Counted from the stretch's first letter, positions 40,401-49,904 are shown. The stretch is DNA of 64,000 bases from Methanococcus aeolicus Nankai-3 (GCF_000017185.1 NC_009635.1:1201189-1265188), one strand, 5' to 3'. Translations and numbers: made by a program. Notes: generated by a model from the letters alone, not told the origin.

Positions 40401-41390
40401 ATGAAAGTATATTATGAAGAAGATGCAAATTATGATGCAGTAAAAGATAAAACAATAGCTGTAATAGGATACGGAAGTCAAGGAATGGCTCAGTCATGCA
40501 ATATGAAAGATAGCGGATTAAATGTAATTGTTGGATTAAGACCAAATGGAGCATCATGGGAAAAGGCAAAAGCAGACGGACATACAGTAATGAGTGTAGA
40601 GGAAGCAGCAGAAAAAGCTGATATTATACATATACTCATACCCGACGAAGTTCAAAAAGATGTTTATAACAACCAAATAAAACAACATTTAACAGAAGGA
40701 AAAACACTTTCATTCTCCCACGGATACAATGTTCATTTTAAATATATCGACCCCATAAAAGGAGTAAATGTAATTATGGTGGCTCCAAAATCCCCCGGGG
40801 CAATGGTAAGAAGAACATACACAGAAGGATTTGGTGTTCCAGGATTAGTTTGTGTAGAAAGAGATGAAACAGGAGATGCATTAGACATAGCACTTGGAAT
40901 GGCTAAGGCAGAAGGATTAACAAAAGCAGGAGTAATTAAAACAACATTCAAAGAAGAAACAGAAACAGACCTTTTCGGAGAACAAGCTGTTTTATGTGGT
41001 GGAGTTACAGAACTTATAAAAGCAGGATTTGATACCCTTGTTGAAGCTGGATACTCACCAGAGATGGCATATTTTGAAACATGCAATGAGTTAAAATTAA
41101 TCGTAGATTTAATATACCAAAAAGGATTGGCTGGAATGTGGAATGATGTATCTAACACAGCAGAATACGGAGGATTTGTTACAAGAGAAAGAGTAATAAA
41201 TGAAGAATCCAGAAAAGCGATGAGAGAAATATTAAAAGAAATCCAAAATGGTAAATTTGCAAGAGATTGGGCATTAGAAAATGTAAGTGGAATACCACAT
41301 TTAAATGCTATGAGAAGATTAGAAGATGAGTCCTTGTTGGAGACAACAGGTAAAAAATTAAGAAAAATGTGTGGATTACAAAAAGATTAA
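40401..41390 (+). CDS. ilvC: Ketol-acid reductoisomerase
   Basis: Converts acetolactate or acetohydroxybutyrate to the dihydroxy acid in valine, leucine and isoleucine synthesis, with NAD(P)H and Mg2+. 329 residues, the short class I form: Rossmann motif [13 protein letters not shown] (about 20-32), [29 protein letters not shown] (about 130-149, in parts), metal ligands in [10 protein letters not shown] and [18 protein letters not shown]. The ribosome site is GAGAGTGAAAC. No GGAGCTCC occurs in the gene. Codon choice looks stronger than the neighbours, consistent with high expression. Confidence 0.96.
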   Translation: MKVYYEEDANYDAVKDKTIAVIGYGSQGMAQSCNMKDSGLNVIVGLRPNGASWEKAKADGHTVMSVEEAAEKADIIHILIPDEVQKDVYNNQIKQHLTEGKTLSFSHGYNVHFKYIDPIKGVNVIMVAPKSPGAMVRRTYTEGFGVPGLVCVERDETGDALDIALGMAKAEGLTKAGVIKTTFKEETETDLFGEQAVLCGGVTELIKAGFDTLVEAGYSPEMAYFETCNELKLIVDLIYQKGLAGMWNDVSNTAEYGGFVTRERVINEESRKAMREILKEIQNGKFARDWALENVSGIPHLNAMRRLEDESLLETTGKKLRKMCGLQKD

Positions 41391-41411
41391 TTTAATATTA
41401 ATTATTATATG

Positions 41412-41568
41412 GTCAATCTTCGGACAATTTCATTACTGTACCACAATAAGCAAAATCTTCATATTACTAAATAAAGAAATTTTATTTACAAAATCTTCGA
41501 TTTTGTACAAAATCCTAAAAGGATTTTGTTTAATTGGGATGGAGAAGGGACAGTTCTTGAAGATTAAC
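41412..41568 (+). repeat. Family-1 mini-element with two internal palindromes, 157 bases
   Basis: It begins GTCAATCTTCGGACAATTTC and ends GGGACAGTTCTTGAAGATTAAC. Inside are adjacent hairpins ACAAAATC-TTC-GATTTTGT (41488-41506) and ACAAAATCCT-AAA-AGGATTTTGT (41507-41529). Flanks are TATG and TCTA. Confidence 0.7.
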
Positions 41569-41666
41569 TCTAATTTTACATTTTTATATTTATCTTATTT
41601 TTATTATACGATTTATATATATAATTATTATATTATTTTCAAAATTTAAACATATTTTGTGATAAA

Positions 41667-42524
41667 ATGGATTTATTCATTGTTTTAATATTGCTTCTGT
41701 TGGGGGCCCTAGTAGGTTTTATATCTGGGTTGCTGGGTTTAGGTGGTGGATTTATAACTGTTCCAGCATTGATTTATCTTCTGGATTATCTCGGAGCTCC
41801 GCCAAATCAGTCTATAAAAATAGCCATAGGAACAAGTTTATTTGTTATTTTTTTAAATAGTATTGCAGGAATATATAAACAATCCAAGCATAACAATGTA
41901 ATTTGGAAAAATTCATTATTATTGGGCTTATTTGGGATAATTGGTTCAATCATAGGACTTAAAATTTCAATGAATTTAAATGGGGAGCTCCATAAATTTA
42001 TTTTTGGATTACTTTTAATATTGCTATCTTTAAATATTGGACGAGAGTTATATTTAGATTATAAAAAAGAGCATAAAGAAACAAAAGTGGCAAATAAAAT
42101 TAATAAACTAAATAAAAATAATAACCATAAAAATATGGGAATTATGGGGCTTTTAGCAGGTATTTTTTCCTCAATATTCGGAATTGGTGGCGGCATATTG
42201 GTAGTTCCATTTTTACACCATTTTTTAAAATGCCCTATAACAAAATCAATAGGGACTTCAACAGGAATGATATCTATAATCTCATTTTTTGGATTAATTG
42301 GTTATATATTAATGCCTATTAATTTGGGTACAATATACAACTCAGTTTTAAATCAATTATATTTGGTGGGCAATGTTTCTCTTTACATAGGTTTAATAAT
42401 GGTTATTTCTGGGAGTATATTTTCCCATTTGGGCGCTAAATTTTCAAATATTGCAGATACAAGAACATTAAATATTATATTTTCAATTATTTTATTAATT
42501 GTTGGAATTAAAATGGTAATTTAA
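41667..42524 (+). CDS. TauE/SafE family membrane permease
   Basis: 285-residue integral membrane protein with about eight hydrophobic spans. Two related halves each start with a glycine-rich signature: FISGLLGLGGGFITVPALIYL (about 18-38, in parts) and GIFSSIFGIGGGILVVPFL (about 165-183). The family exports sulfite or carries sulfonates and other organic anions. The ribosome site is TGTGATAAA. The next gene is a PAPS-reductase-like PP-loop protein, so a sulfur-compound role is plausible but inferred. Confidence 0.82.
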   Translation: MDLFIVLILLLLGALVGFISGLLGLGGGFITVPALIYLLDYLGAPPNQSIKIAIGTSLFVIFLNSIAGIYKQSKHNNVIWKNSLLLGLFGIIGSIIGLKISMNLNGELHKFIFGLLLILLSLNIGRELYLDYKKEHKETKVANKINKLNKNNNHKNMGIMGLLAGIFSSIFGIGGGILVVPFLHHFLKCPITKSIGTSTGMISIISFFGLIGYILMPINLGTIYNSVLNQLYLVGNVSLYIGLIMVISGSIFSHLGAKFSNIADTRTLNIIFSIILLIVGIKMVI

Positions 42525-42600
42525 AATAATAAATTATTAATAAAAAATTAACCTATAATTAATATTATAAATATTATAATTAAATAAAAAAGGTAGAATT

Positions 42601-44130
42601 ATGAAGACAATATTGGGAAAATTGCATTTAAGATGGTGTATGGATTGTAATATGCCTGTTCTTGATAAAAAATGTGGAATATGTGGAAAAAACACAACGG
42701 AGGTAAAAATAACTCCACCAGCCGACCCGAGACCAGCATTTGACGAAGATATAACCATGATAAGTAAAATATTAAAAAATCAATTTGGAATAACATTAAA
42801 TAACAACGGACAAAGCAATATATTCAAAAATAAAATAGTTTTAATAAATAAAATCCCTGGAACTGACTATATGAAAGAGATAATGTTGGATGGGATATTA
42901 TTTGGGATTATAAAATATAACGAGGAAAAAAACACATGGGTAATAATGCCATCTGTTGATGGGGCTCGTAGAATAATCAATGAAAATGCCAATAAAAAAT
43001 TAATTGTAATAAATAGAGAAGTAATACCATTTGTATTAAAAAAACATGCTTCTATATTAAGACCGGGAGTAATATGGGCATCAGAAGATATTGAAGTTGA
43101 AGATGATGTAATAATATTGGTTGAAAATGATAATAACAAAAACAACGACGATTTTAAAGATATTGATGTTTTAGGTGTTGGAAGAAGTAGAATGAGCTAC
43201 CATGAAATAGTCAATTCAGAAAAAGGAATGGTAGCAAAAGTTAGAAAATCCGAAAACCCGAAACCTGCAAATATATTGAAAGAAACAGGAGCTCCCAGCG
43301 AAAACATTGAAAAAATGATTGAAGCTAATAAGGAACCAATGGCTAAATTTATTAATAATTCCGTAGGTTTTATGAGGAACACCATAAAAGAGCGAACAAA
43401 TAAACCGCCAGTTGTGGCATATTCGGGCGGAAAAGATAGTCTTGCCGTGTTATTATTGGCATTTGAGGCATTTAACAATGAAAATATAAACTTTGATGTA
43501 ATATTTTCGGATACAGAATTGGAACTCCCTGAAACTTTAAAAAATATACAGGATATTGAGGAAACATACGGCATAAACATAATAACGGCAAAATCTACGG
43601 AATTTTGGAAGAAATTGGAAGAAATGGGCCCTCCTGGTAGAGATAATAGGTGGTGCAGTGAAGTATGTAAAATGAAGCCACTTGAAAAAATAATAAATGA
43701 AAAATATGAAAAAGGTTGTTTAACTTTTGTAGGGCTTAGGAAATATGAATCAATGAATCGTTCAAAAAAGCCGAGAATTTGGAGAAGTCCTCACATTAAA
43801 AAACAAATGTTATCAGCACCAATATTAAATTGGACGGCTATGCATGTTTGGATATATTTGTTTATGAAAGGAGCTCCCTACAATAAATTATATGAGCAAT
43901 GTTTTGATAGGGTAGGATGTTATATGTGTCCAGCTATGGAATTGGGGGAAATGGAGCTAATTAGAAATATTTATCCTGACTATTGGAAAAAATGGGATAA
44001 TTTTTTAGAAAAATATGCAGAAACTCACAATTTGGATGATAATTGGATTAAAAGCGGTTGGAGATGGTCATATAAACAAGAAAATAACAAAAATAATATT
44101 CAGGATAAAAGTATGGGAACTTATGAATAA
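42601..44130 (+). CDS. PAPS-reductase-like PP-loop protein (MJ0066-type)
   Basis: 509 residues. N-terminal zinc-ribbon-like cysteines (RWCMDCNMPVLDKKCGICGK), a central region of about 180 residues that may include a PUA-like domain, then a PP-loop adenosine-nucleotide domain with PVVAYSGGKDSLAVLLLAFE (about 273-292) and a C-terminal segment with DNRWCSEVCKMKPLEK and GCYMCPAMELGEM, cysteines able to hold an iron-sulfur cluster. The family resembles PAPS/APS reductase but archaeal members of this build are uncharacterised; sulfur transfer or tRNA thiolation are alternatives. AGGTAGAATT precedes ATG 42601. It follows the TauE-type permease. Confidence 0.75.
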   Translation: MKTILGKLHLRWCMDCNMPVLDKKCGICGKNTTEVKITPPADPRPAFDEDITMISKILKNQFGITLNNNGQSNIFKNKIVLINKIPGTDYMKEIMLDGILFGIIKYNEEKNTWVIMPSVDGARRIINENANKKLIVINREVIPFVLKKHASILRPGVIWASEDIEVEDDVIILVENDNNKNNDDFKDIDVLGVGRSRMSYHEIVNSEKGMVAKVRKSENPKPANILKETGAPSENIEKMIEANKEPMAKFINNSVGFMRNTIKERTNKPPVVAYSGGKDSLAVLLLAFEAFNNENINFDVIFSDTELELPETLKNIQDIEETYGINIITAKSTEFWKKLEEMGPPGRDNRWCSEVCKMKPLEKIINEKYEKGCLTFVGLRKYESMNRSKKPRIWRSPHIKKQMLSAPILNWTAMHVWIYLFMKGAPYNKLYEQCFDRVGCYMCPAMELGEMELIRNIYPDYWKKWDNFLEKYAETHNLDDNWIKSGWRWSYKQENNKNNIQDKSMGTYE

Positions 44131-44272
44131 TATAAATACAAATATAATATTATATAATAAATAATTATAAAATATAATATAAATATTTTATGCGCCAATA
44201 GATAATAAAGAACATAATTAAAAATCAATAAAATCAATAAATGAATATTTATTATTGATTAACTAGAAAATC

Positions 44273-44318
44273 GGTGATAATATCTACTAAAAATCTAGAT
44301 TTTTAGATTATTATCACC
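44273..44318 (+). promoter_or_regulatory. Long hairpin carrying a ribosome-site mimic
   Basis: The left arm GGTGATAATATCTA and right arm TAGATTATTATCACC enclose a perfect 20-base palindrome CTAAAAATCTAGATTTTTAG (44287-44306). The left arm repeats exactly the true ribosome site and start (GGTGATAATATG at 44335) of the next gene, within a 15-base direct repeat AATCGGTGATAATAT. The right arm TATTATCACC (44309-44318) can therefore pair either with the left arm or with the real ribosome site. This would permit mutually exclusive folds, if transcribed. Confidence 0.55.
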
Positions 44319-44343
44319 TAAAAATAAAAAAATCGGTGATAAT

Positions 44344-44628
44344 ATGCCTAAAATGGTACTACTTCCAAAATTGACAATGGCTCTTGGGGGATATATAAGG
44401 GAGACTACAATGCCCTATACTGAAGACGAAGCAAAACCATTTCCGCATAGGAATGTCATTGTAGGAAATCCTAGCAATGAACCCATAAAAATAGATGTTC
44501 CTGCCTATGATGATGGATGGGTTGAAAGACATAAAAATCTTGGTTTAATCGTTGTTCCAGTTAGTGAAGATGATGATTTTGTCGGAATGTATAAAATGGT
44601 TTTAGAAAAAGTTAAAAGAAGTGAATAA
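44344..44628 (+). CDS. Small conserved methanogen protein (possibly EhbP-like)
   Basis: 94 residues: PKLTMALGGYIRETTMPY, NVIVGNPSNEPIKIDVPAY and GLIVVPVSEDDDFVGMYK. The pattern (a beta strand with GGYIRE, then NPxxEPIxIxVP) recalls the small EhbP subunit of energy-converting hydrogenase B, but I am not sure. The ribosome site GGTGATAAT is duplicated in the hairpin upstream. It lies 35 bases before the HAD gene and is probably cotranscribed with it. Confidence 0.6.
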   Translation: MPKMVLLPKLTMALGGYIRETTMPYTEDEAKPFPHRNVIVGNPSNEPIKIDVPAYDDGWVERHKNLGLIVVPVSEDDDFVGMYKMVLEKVKRSE

Positions 44629-44663
44629 CCAACCATAAATAATCTAAATGATTGGGTGTAATT

Positions 44664-45359
44664 ATGGCAATAAAGGGAGTGTTATTTGATTTAGATGACA
44701 CATTATACAATTCTTCAAGTTTTGCGGATAGGGCAAGAAAGGAGGCCGTGAGAATGATGGTAGATGCGGGACTAGATACTACGGAAGAAAATGCTCGAAA
44801 AGTTCTCCAAAAAATAATATCTCAAAAAGGTTCAAATTATTCGGGCCATTTCAATGACCTTGTAAAAACAATCACTGGAACTTATGATCCTAAATTAATA
44901 GTAACTGGTATAATTACATACCATAATATTAAATTTGCACTATTAAGACCATATCCAAATACAATAAAGACATTGGTGGAGTTAAAAAAGATGGGGTTAA
45001 AATTGGGAGTAATGACTGATGGAATAACTTTAAAACAATGGGAAAAACTTATAAGGCTTGGAATAGTTGATTTCTTTGATGTGGTAATTACTTCGGAAGA
45101 ATTTGGATTGGGGAAACCAAATACAGAATTTTATGAATATGCAATTAAAAAAATGGATTTAAATCCTGATGAGATTGTATTCGTTGGGGATAGAGTGGAT
45201 AGAGATATAATTCCAGCTAAAAAGGTAGGTATGGACGCAATTAGGTTGTTGGAAGGCAAATATAAAAATGCAGAGGACACCGTAAGTCAATATAAAATAA
45301 AGGATATATATGAAGCTGTGGATATTATAAAAAATTTAGTATCTTCAAATGAACCGTGA
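44664..45359 (+). CDS. HAD-superfamily hydrolase (TIGR02253-like)
   Basis: 231-residue phosphatase of the haloacid dehalogenase type: nucleophile motif GVLFDLDDTLYNSS (about 5-18), motif II VMTDGIT, the conserved lysine in GLGKPNTEFY and motif IV IVFVGDRVDRDI (about 169-180). The substrate is unknown. Start 44664 follows GGGTGTAATT; the frame from 44652 begins in that site. Its stop overlaps the upstream part of the cobS frame, which suggests translational coupling. Confidence 0.85.
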   Translation: MAIKGVLFDLDDTLYNSSSFADRARKEAVRMMVDAGLDTTEENARKVLQKIISQKGSNYSGHFNDLVKTITGTYDPKLIVTGIITYHNIKFALLRPYPNTIKTLVELKKMGLKLGVMTDGITLKQWEKLIRLGIVDFFDVVITSEEFGLGKPNTEFYEYAIKKMDLNPDEIVFVGDRVDRDIIPAKKVGMDAIRLLEGKYKNAEDTVSQYKIKDIYEAVDIIKNLVSSNEP

Positions 45360-45363
45360 AAAT

Positions 45364-46155
45364 ATGTTAAAAAAAATAATAAATGGAATTGATGCCATAA
45401 GAGGTTTAATGGCATTTATGACCAAAATACCCATGGGAAATTTTAAAAGTGGTTTTAAAGAGATGTCTCATCATTATACATTTATTATTTTTATTGGTCT
45501 TTTTATTGGATTAATTGGAGCTCCATGTTCATATCCATTTTATTATTTTGATATAGGAGGCATTATTGTTGGAGTTGTGGTTCTTTTTGTTATGTTGTAT
45601 ATTCAAGGATTTCATCATGTAGATGGTTTGGGGGACTATGGGGACGCCTGGATGGTAATGGGAGCTCCCGAAAAAAAATTAATAGTAATGAGAGATAAAT
45701 ATATGGGAGTTGGAGCTTTTGCATTTATATTTTTTGTGGAGCTCCTATCTATATCCGCAATATCCGCAATATATTTAAATTCTACATTTTTACAATTTGT
45801 AAAATTAATAATTTTGGCAGAAGGCTGTTCCCGATTAGGTAGCTTATGCTGTGCAAGTTTGGGAGCTCCTTCAAATAGTGGCACAGGAAGGTATTTTATT
45901 GAAAATACTAAAAAAATTCATTTATTTATTGGAATAATTATATTATTATTCATAAGCTATTTAATTGGAATTTTTAAAATTGGTTTAATGGCTGTGGCTG
46001 TGGCTGTGCTGGTTGGAATAGTCATTGTAAAAAGTTCAAAAAAATCTTTTGGATGTATCACGGGGGATATACTGGGAGCTTCCTGTGAGATAACAAGGGC
46101 ATTTGTGTTATTAATAATGGTTTTTTTGATAAATATTAATATGGGCATAATATAA
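45364..46155 (+). CDS. cobS: Cobalamin synthase (adenosylcobinamide-GDP ribazoletransferase)
   Basis: Joins adenosylcobinamide-GDP to alpha-ribazole in corrinoid synthesis, which feeds methyl-transfer proteins. The membrane protein has about seven spans and the family motifs GFHHVDGLGDYGDAWMVMGAPEKKLIVMRDKYMGVGAFA (about 80-118, e.g. HHVDGLGDYGDA) and RLGSLCCASLGAP. Start 45364 has GTGAAAAT upstream and sits four bases after the HAD stop; an in-frame ATG at 45349 overlaps the HAD gene and has no site. Four GGAGCTCC palindromes occur in this one gene. Confidence 0.9.
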   Translation: MLKKIINGIDAIRGLMAFMTKIPMGNFKSGFKEMSHHYTFIIFIGLFIGLIGAPCSYPFYYFDIGGIIVGVVVLFVMLYIQGFHHVDGLGDYGDAWMVMGAPEKKLIVMRDKYMGVGAFAFIFFVELLSISAISAIYLNSTFLQFVKLIILAEGCSRLGSLCCASLGAPSNSGTGRYFIENTKKIHLFIGIIILLFISYLIGIFKIGLMAVAVAVLVGIVIVKSSKKSFGCITGDILGASCEITRAFVLLIMVFLININMGII

Positions 46156-46175
46156 AAAATAAAATAAAAAATAAA

Positions 46176-47051
46176 TTATGCTTTACATATTATTTTATCA
46201 ACACATACGGAACTATCTTTTCCTTTTACCTTTAATTCTCCATTGTCGATATAAATAATATCTCCTTCTTCATATTCTCCTTTAATTTCAATTTCATTAT
46301 ATAAATTAGGGTTAGAACATATCGTATCTATTGCAAGATGGTTTTCATCCAATACTAATTTACCATTTTTGATATACCCCACTTCTCCATTAATTTCTAT
46401 TTTTTCTGCAATAAGCATAGTTTTTTTAATATCTATCATTTGCTGCCTTAATCCGTTCCTATATTCCTTTAAGTCATTTATGTCTTTTTTTATTAATTCC
46501 TTGAAATTATTGTGTTTGTCTTTGGTATGTAATAATATTATTTCTTCCGATACCGTTGGACCATCACATCTTTTAATGGCATTTTCAATGATATTTTTTA
46601 CCTTTTCAATAGGCATATTTTTAAAGTTTGGTGCATCTTTTTTTAGTTCGTTATGCACAATTTCCTTCAAATACCTATTTCCAAATAAAATAAGTCCATG
46701 CCCTACATTTGACGATTTTTTTGTAATTGTGTCATTTAATATATCGATAATGGCACAATTTCCCGTTGATAAATACATTCTTCTTCTTTGGGAATCTGTT
46801 CCTATTGATTTAACTTCTCCAACCAATACCCCATTTACTTCTCTAACTTTAAGCTGTTTATCTTCAATATATACTTTTATGCCGTATTCATCTGCAATTT
46901 TTTTAAATTCTTCGTCGGTTTTTATATTTCCAGAATATAATAATTTTTCAAGTTCCTCTCTCTGTTCAGCGTTTCCCCTAAATATTATGTTCCTTTTGTC
47001 TCCTCCAACAACAGCACCATTTGCACCATAATAACCTACTATAATACTCAC
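46176..47051 (-). CDS. Ntn-hydrolase-like methanogen protein (DUF2121-like)
   Basis: 291 residues. The N-terminus SIIVGYYGANGAVVGGDKRNIIF resembles the proteasome beta-subunit start (TTxVGVxxxDGVVxAADKR), which suggests an Ntn-hydrolase fold. Residue 2 is serine; if the initiator is removed it could be the nucleophile. A central MYLSTGNCAIIDI also fits the fold, and the C-terminal 70 residues form an extra beta-rich part. It starts at GTG 47051 after GGTGATAAT. It appears restricted to methanogens; function unknown. Confidence 0.65.
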   Translation of the reverse strand: MSIIVGYYGANGAVVGGDKRNIIFRGNAEQREELEKLLYSGNIKTDEEFKKIADEYGIKVYIEDKQLKVREVNGVLVGEVKSIGTDSQRRRMYLSTGNCAIIDILNDTITKKSSNVGHGLILFGNRYLKEIVHNELKKDAPNFKNMPIEKVKNIIENAIKRCDGPTVSEEIILLHTKDKHNNFKELIKKDINDLKEYRNGLRQQMIDIKKTMLIAEKIEINGEVGYIKNGKLVLDENHLAIDTICSNPNLYNEIEIKGEYEEGDIIYIDNGELKVKGKDSSVCVDKIICKA

Positions 47052-47368
47052 ATTATCACCTATTAAACATATTTTTAATTATGATAAATAATAATTTAAT
47101 ATATTATTATTTTTGGTGATATATATAATTTTCCATATGTTATTATAGTTCCTTTTTTTTATTTTTTATTTTTTAAATGTAATATATTATATAAATACAC
47201 AAAAATAGTATGTTATTCATACGATATATTTAAATAATGGTAAAAAACTATTATTAATTATTAATTATTAATACTAATATTAATTATAATATCTTTTTAT
47301 TTATAATATATTATAAAAAAATAAATAAAAACTTTTTAAGTTTTCAAATTATTAACGAAGGTGAAAAA
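47052..47368. other. Divergent AT-rich region upstream of nikR
   Basis: 317 bases, almost all A+T, with simple repeats of AATTATT near 47250. No gene is seen. It carries the promoters of the DUF2121-like gene and nikR. I do not find a clear NikR operator dyad by eye. Confidence 0.4.
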
Positions 47369-47794
47369 ATGGTGGATATGGATAGAATAAGTATATCTCT
47401 ACCTACTAAATTATTGGGAGAATTTGATGAAATAATTGGCGATAGAGGATATGCCAGTAGAAGTGAAGCAATAAGGGATTCTATACGAGATTATATTATA
47501 AAACATAAATGGATACATAGTTTAGAAGGAGAGCGGTCAGGAACAATAACAATCATATATGACCATCATGCATCGGACCTCATGGAAAGAATAACGACCA
47601 TACAGCACGATTATAGTAATTTAATTGTAGCTACGCTACATATGCATATGGATCATGACAATTGTATGGAGGTCGTAATTGTAAGGGGAGACGCTAAAAT
47701 AATAAGGGAATTAACTGATAGATTAACTTCTCAAAAAGGAGTAAAACAGGTTAAATTAAATGTAATGGTTCCAGGAGGCAATATACCCGAATAA
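47369..47794 (+). CDS. nikR: Nickel-responsive regulator NikR
   Basis: Ribbon-helix-helix repressor with a C-terminal ACT-like nickel-binding domain. 141 residues: RHH RISISLPTKLLGEFDEIIG and SRSEAIRDSIRDYI (about 6-46), then the nickel-binding histidines and cysteine in LHMHMDHDNCMEVVIV (about 90-105) and a further His in YDHHASDLMERI. Nickel matters here for hydrogenases, methyl-CoM reductase and CO dehydrogenase. The start follows GAAGGTGAAAAA. Convergent with the LysR-like gene with a gap of only nine bases. Confidence 0.93.
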   Translation: MVDMDRISISLPTKLLGEFDEIIGDRGYASRSEAIRDSIRDYIIKHKWIHSLEGERSGTITIIYDHHASDLMERITTIQHDYSNLIVATLHMHMDHDNCMEVVIVRGDAKIIRELTDRLTSQKGVKQVKLNVMVPGGNIPE

Positions 47795-47803
47795 TTACAA
47801 GAT

Positions 47804-48685
47804 TTAATAATAATCTACTAATTCAAATCCTTTATTTTTCAATTCTTTTTTCTTTTTGAATATTATTTCTTCAATATTTTTATGTTCTACATTTTTATTA
47901 TTTTCATCATATAGGGGTATAATATTTATTGTATGTTTGGTTTTATCGTAAAAATATGGTTTTTCTACAATATATTCTTTTTTAATGTATTGTTCAAAAC
48001 ATTTATTTATATATAAACTATATCCTTTTTCAACCAAATCAAGGGCATAAAATGGATTTTTCACAGTTTTTGTGATTTTATGGGTTATATTCTCACTTTT
48101 TAAAATATTCCAAATTATGCGTTGAGGGGAATATCTTATGCCTATTAAATTATTATGATTAAATTCATATTTTGGACTATGCACCTTAATAAAATAATCA
48201 TAAGCCACAGGTATGGGGTCGTAAAAACTCCTTTGGAATTTTGAAACTCCAAAATCCATACTCCAATAGGGGTCATCTATGCCAATAATAGACAGCAAAT
48301 CCATTTTATATAACTTTAATATGTTATCAAAAGATGAAATAATTATATTATCAAATAATATTTTTCCAATTTCCCCACTTATATATCCGCAACCAATGAA
48401 TTTATCGGAAGATATTCTTTTTTTTCTTAATTCGTAGTATTTTACTATTTCTTGGGCAGTTTCTGTTAGTATTGTTCCATATGTAGAGGAGTATATTAAT
48501 TGCACCCCAAGTTTTTTTTCAAGCCGTTTTATCTGTATATTCACTGCGGAAGGGGGAATACTGAGGAGCTCCGCAACTTTATTTTGGGATTTTTTTTCAG
48601 AGATTAATCTAAGTATTCTTATCTGTCGTTCTGTTATGGGAGCTCCATTGTAATTTATTCCTATTGTGGTGGTTAGTTTATTCAT
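47804..48685 (-). CDS. LysR-type transcriptional regulator
   Basis: 293 residues. N-terminal LysR helix-turn-helix at about 17-75: ITERQIRILRLISEKKSQ, VAELLSIPPSAVNIQIKRLEKKLGVQLI. The C-terminal 200 residues are not obviously a standard substrate-binding domain; residues about 150-235 (YDYFIKVHSPKYEFNHNNLIGIRY, in parts) may be its remnant. The ribosome site is weak. It is divergent from fni, which it might regulate, and convergent with nikR. Ligand unknown. Two GGAGCTCC copies sit in the HTH-coding part. Confidence 0.75.
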   Translation of the reverse strand: MNKLTTTIGINYNGAPITERQIRILRLISEKKSQNKVAELLSIPPSAVNIQIKRLEKKLGVQLIYSSTYGTILTETAQEIVKYYELRKKRISSDKFIGCGYISGEIGKILFDNIIISSFDNILKLYKMDLLSIIGIDDPYWSMDFGVSKFQRSFYDPIPVAYDYFIKVHSPKYEFNHNNLIGIRYSPQRIIWNILKSENITHKITKTVKNPFYALDLVEKGYSLYINKCFEQYIKKEYIVEKPYFYDKTKHTINIIPLYDENNKNVEHKNIEEIIFKKKKELKNKGFELVDYY

Positions 48686-48819
48686 ACTCTAATTTTTGCG
48701 TATGTATTATATATAATATTTGTTATTGTATTATTTAAGAAATATAATAGCAGGGAATCTATAAAATTTATTATTTAAATATATGAATTAACACAATACT
48801 TATATATTACGGTGATTTA

Positions 48820-49890
48820 ATGAGTAATGATATTGAATTTCGGAAACTTGAACATCTCTTTGTGTGTAATTATTGCGATGTTGAATATAAAAAGGGAACA
48901 CTCCTTGAAGATGTGGAATTAATCCATAGCGGAATTTCAAATTGTGATTTGGAGGATATAGACACATCTATAAATCTTTTTGGAAAAAATTTGGGAGCTC
49001 CCATAATTGTAGCAGCAATAACTGGCGGACATTCTAAGGCAAAAGAAATAAATAAAAATATAGCCATTGCAATAGATGAGTTAAATTTAGGAATGGGCGT
49101 AGGTTCTCAACGAGCTGCTCTTATTAATGAGGAATTGATGGAGACATATTCCGTAGTGAGAGATTATACCTCTTCGTTGGTATTGGGCAATCTTGGAGCC
49201 GTAAATTTCATAGAGGACGGCTGGGATGAAGAAACAATACACAAAGCCGTAGAAATGATAGATGCCGATGGAATGGCAATTCATTTTAATCCACTTCAAG
49301 AGGCAATCCAACCCGAAGGAGATTATAATTTTAAAGGAATAGAGATATTAAAAGATATAATGGAAAATTACAATAAAACATATAATAATAAAAGTAATAA
49401 GAAAATTCCATTTATCGCAAAACAGGTCGGAGAAGGATTTTCAAAAGAAGATGCTTTATTATTAAATGGTCTTGGGTTTGATTCAATCGATGTTGGAGGA
49501 AGTGGCGGAACATCTTGGGCGGCCGTGGAGTATTATAGAATAAAAGATGAAGAATCTAAAAAGTTTTCCAAAAAGTATTTAGAGTGGGGCATTCCAACGG
49601 CGGCATCTATATTGGAAGTTAAACAAAATTTCGACAAACCAATAATTGCCACAGGAGGAATCAGGTCTGGAATGGATATTGCAAAATCAATGGCTATTGG
49701 GGCTCAATGTTGCGGTGTTGCATTACCGGTATTAAAGGCAGCACTAAGGGGCTCCGAGGATGTTATAAAGTTGATTGAAAATTATATCGAGGAATTAAAA
49801 ACTACAATGTTTTTAATGGGTTGCGATAATGTCAATGAATTAATGAATTCGCGATATATAATTAAAAATGAGTTAAAGGAATGGATTTAA
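48820..49890 (+). CDS. fni: Isopentenyl-diphosphate isomerase, type 2
   Basis: FMN- and NADPH-dependent isomerase of isopentenyl and dimethylallyl diphosphate. 356-residue TIM barrel: RKLEHLFVC at the N-terminus, PIIVAAITGGHSKAKEIN, MGVGSQRAAL (about 92-101), AIHFNPLQEAIQPEGD, FIAKQVGEGFSKEDA, VGGSGGTSWA (about 227-236) and IATGGIRSGMDIAKSMAIGA. The start follows GGTGATTTA. RNase J and IdsA follow on the same strand, the same trio as in M. jannaschii, so IdsA gets its substrates from this neighbour. Confidence 0.94.
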   Translation: MSNDIEFRKLEHLFVCNYCDVEYKKGTLLEDVELIHSGISNCDLEDIDTSINLFGKNLGAPIIVAAITGGHSKAKEINKNIAIAIDELNLGMGVGSQRAALINEELMETYSVVRDYTSSLVLGNLGAVNFIEDGWDEETIHKAVEMIDADGMAIHFNPLQEAIQPEGDYNFKGIEILKDIMENYNKTYNNKSNKKIPFIAKQVGEGFSKEDALLLNGLGFDSIDVGGSGGTSWAAVEYYRIKDEESKKFSKKYLEWGIPTAASILEVKQNFDKPIIATGGIRSGMDIAKSMAIGAQCCGVALPVLKAALRGSEDVIKLIENYIEELKTTMFLMGCDNVNELMNSRYIIKNELKEWI

Positions 49891-49904
49891 TAGATATCAG
49901 ATTA

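Noticed and set aside
43250-43264. CCGAAAACCCGAAAC, a match to the proposed origin motif, inside the PP-loop gene
   Set aside because: It is a single copy in coding sequence (encoding ENPKP) with no AT-rich gap or initiator gene beside it; kept only as a caution for the motif's specificity.
44273-44318. Hairpin considered as a known metabolite riboswitch
   Set aside because: It is a single long stem without the conserved core of any riboswitch class I know; only an alternative-pairing model remains.
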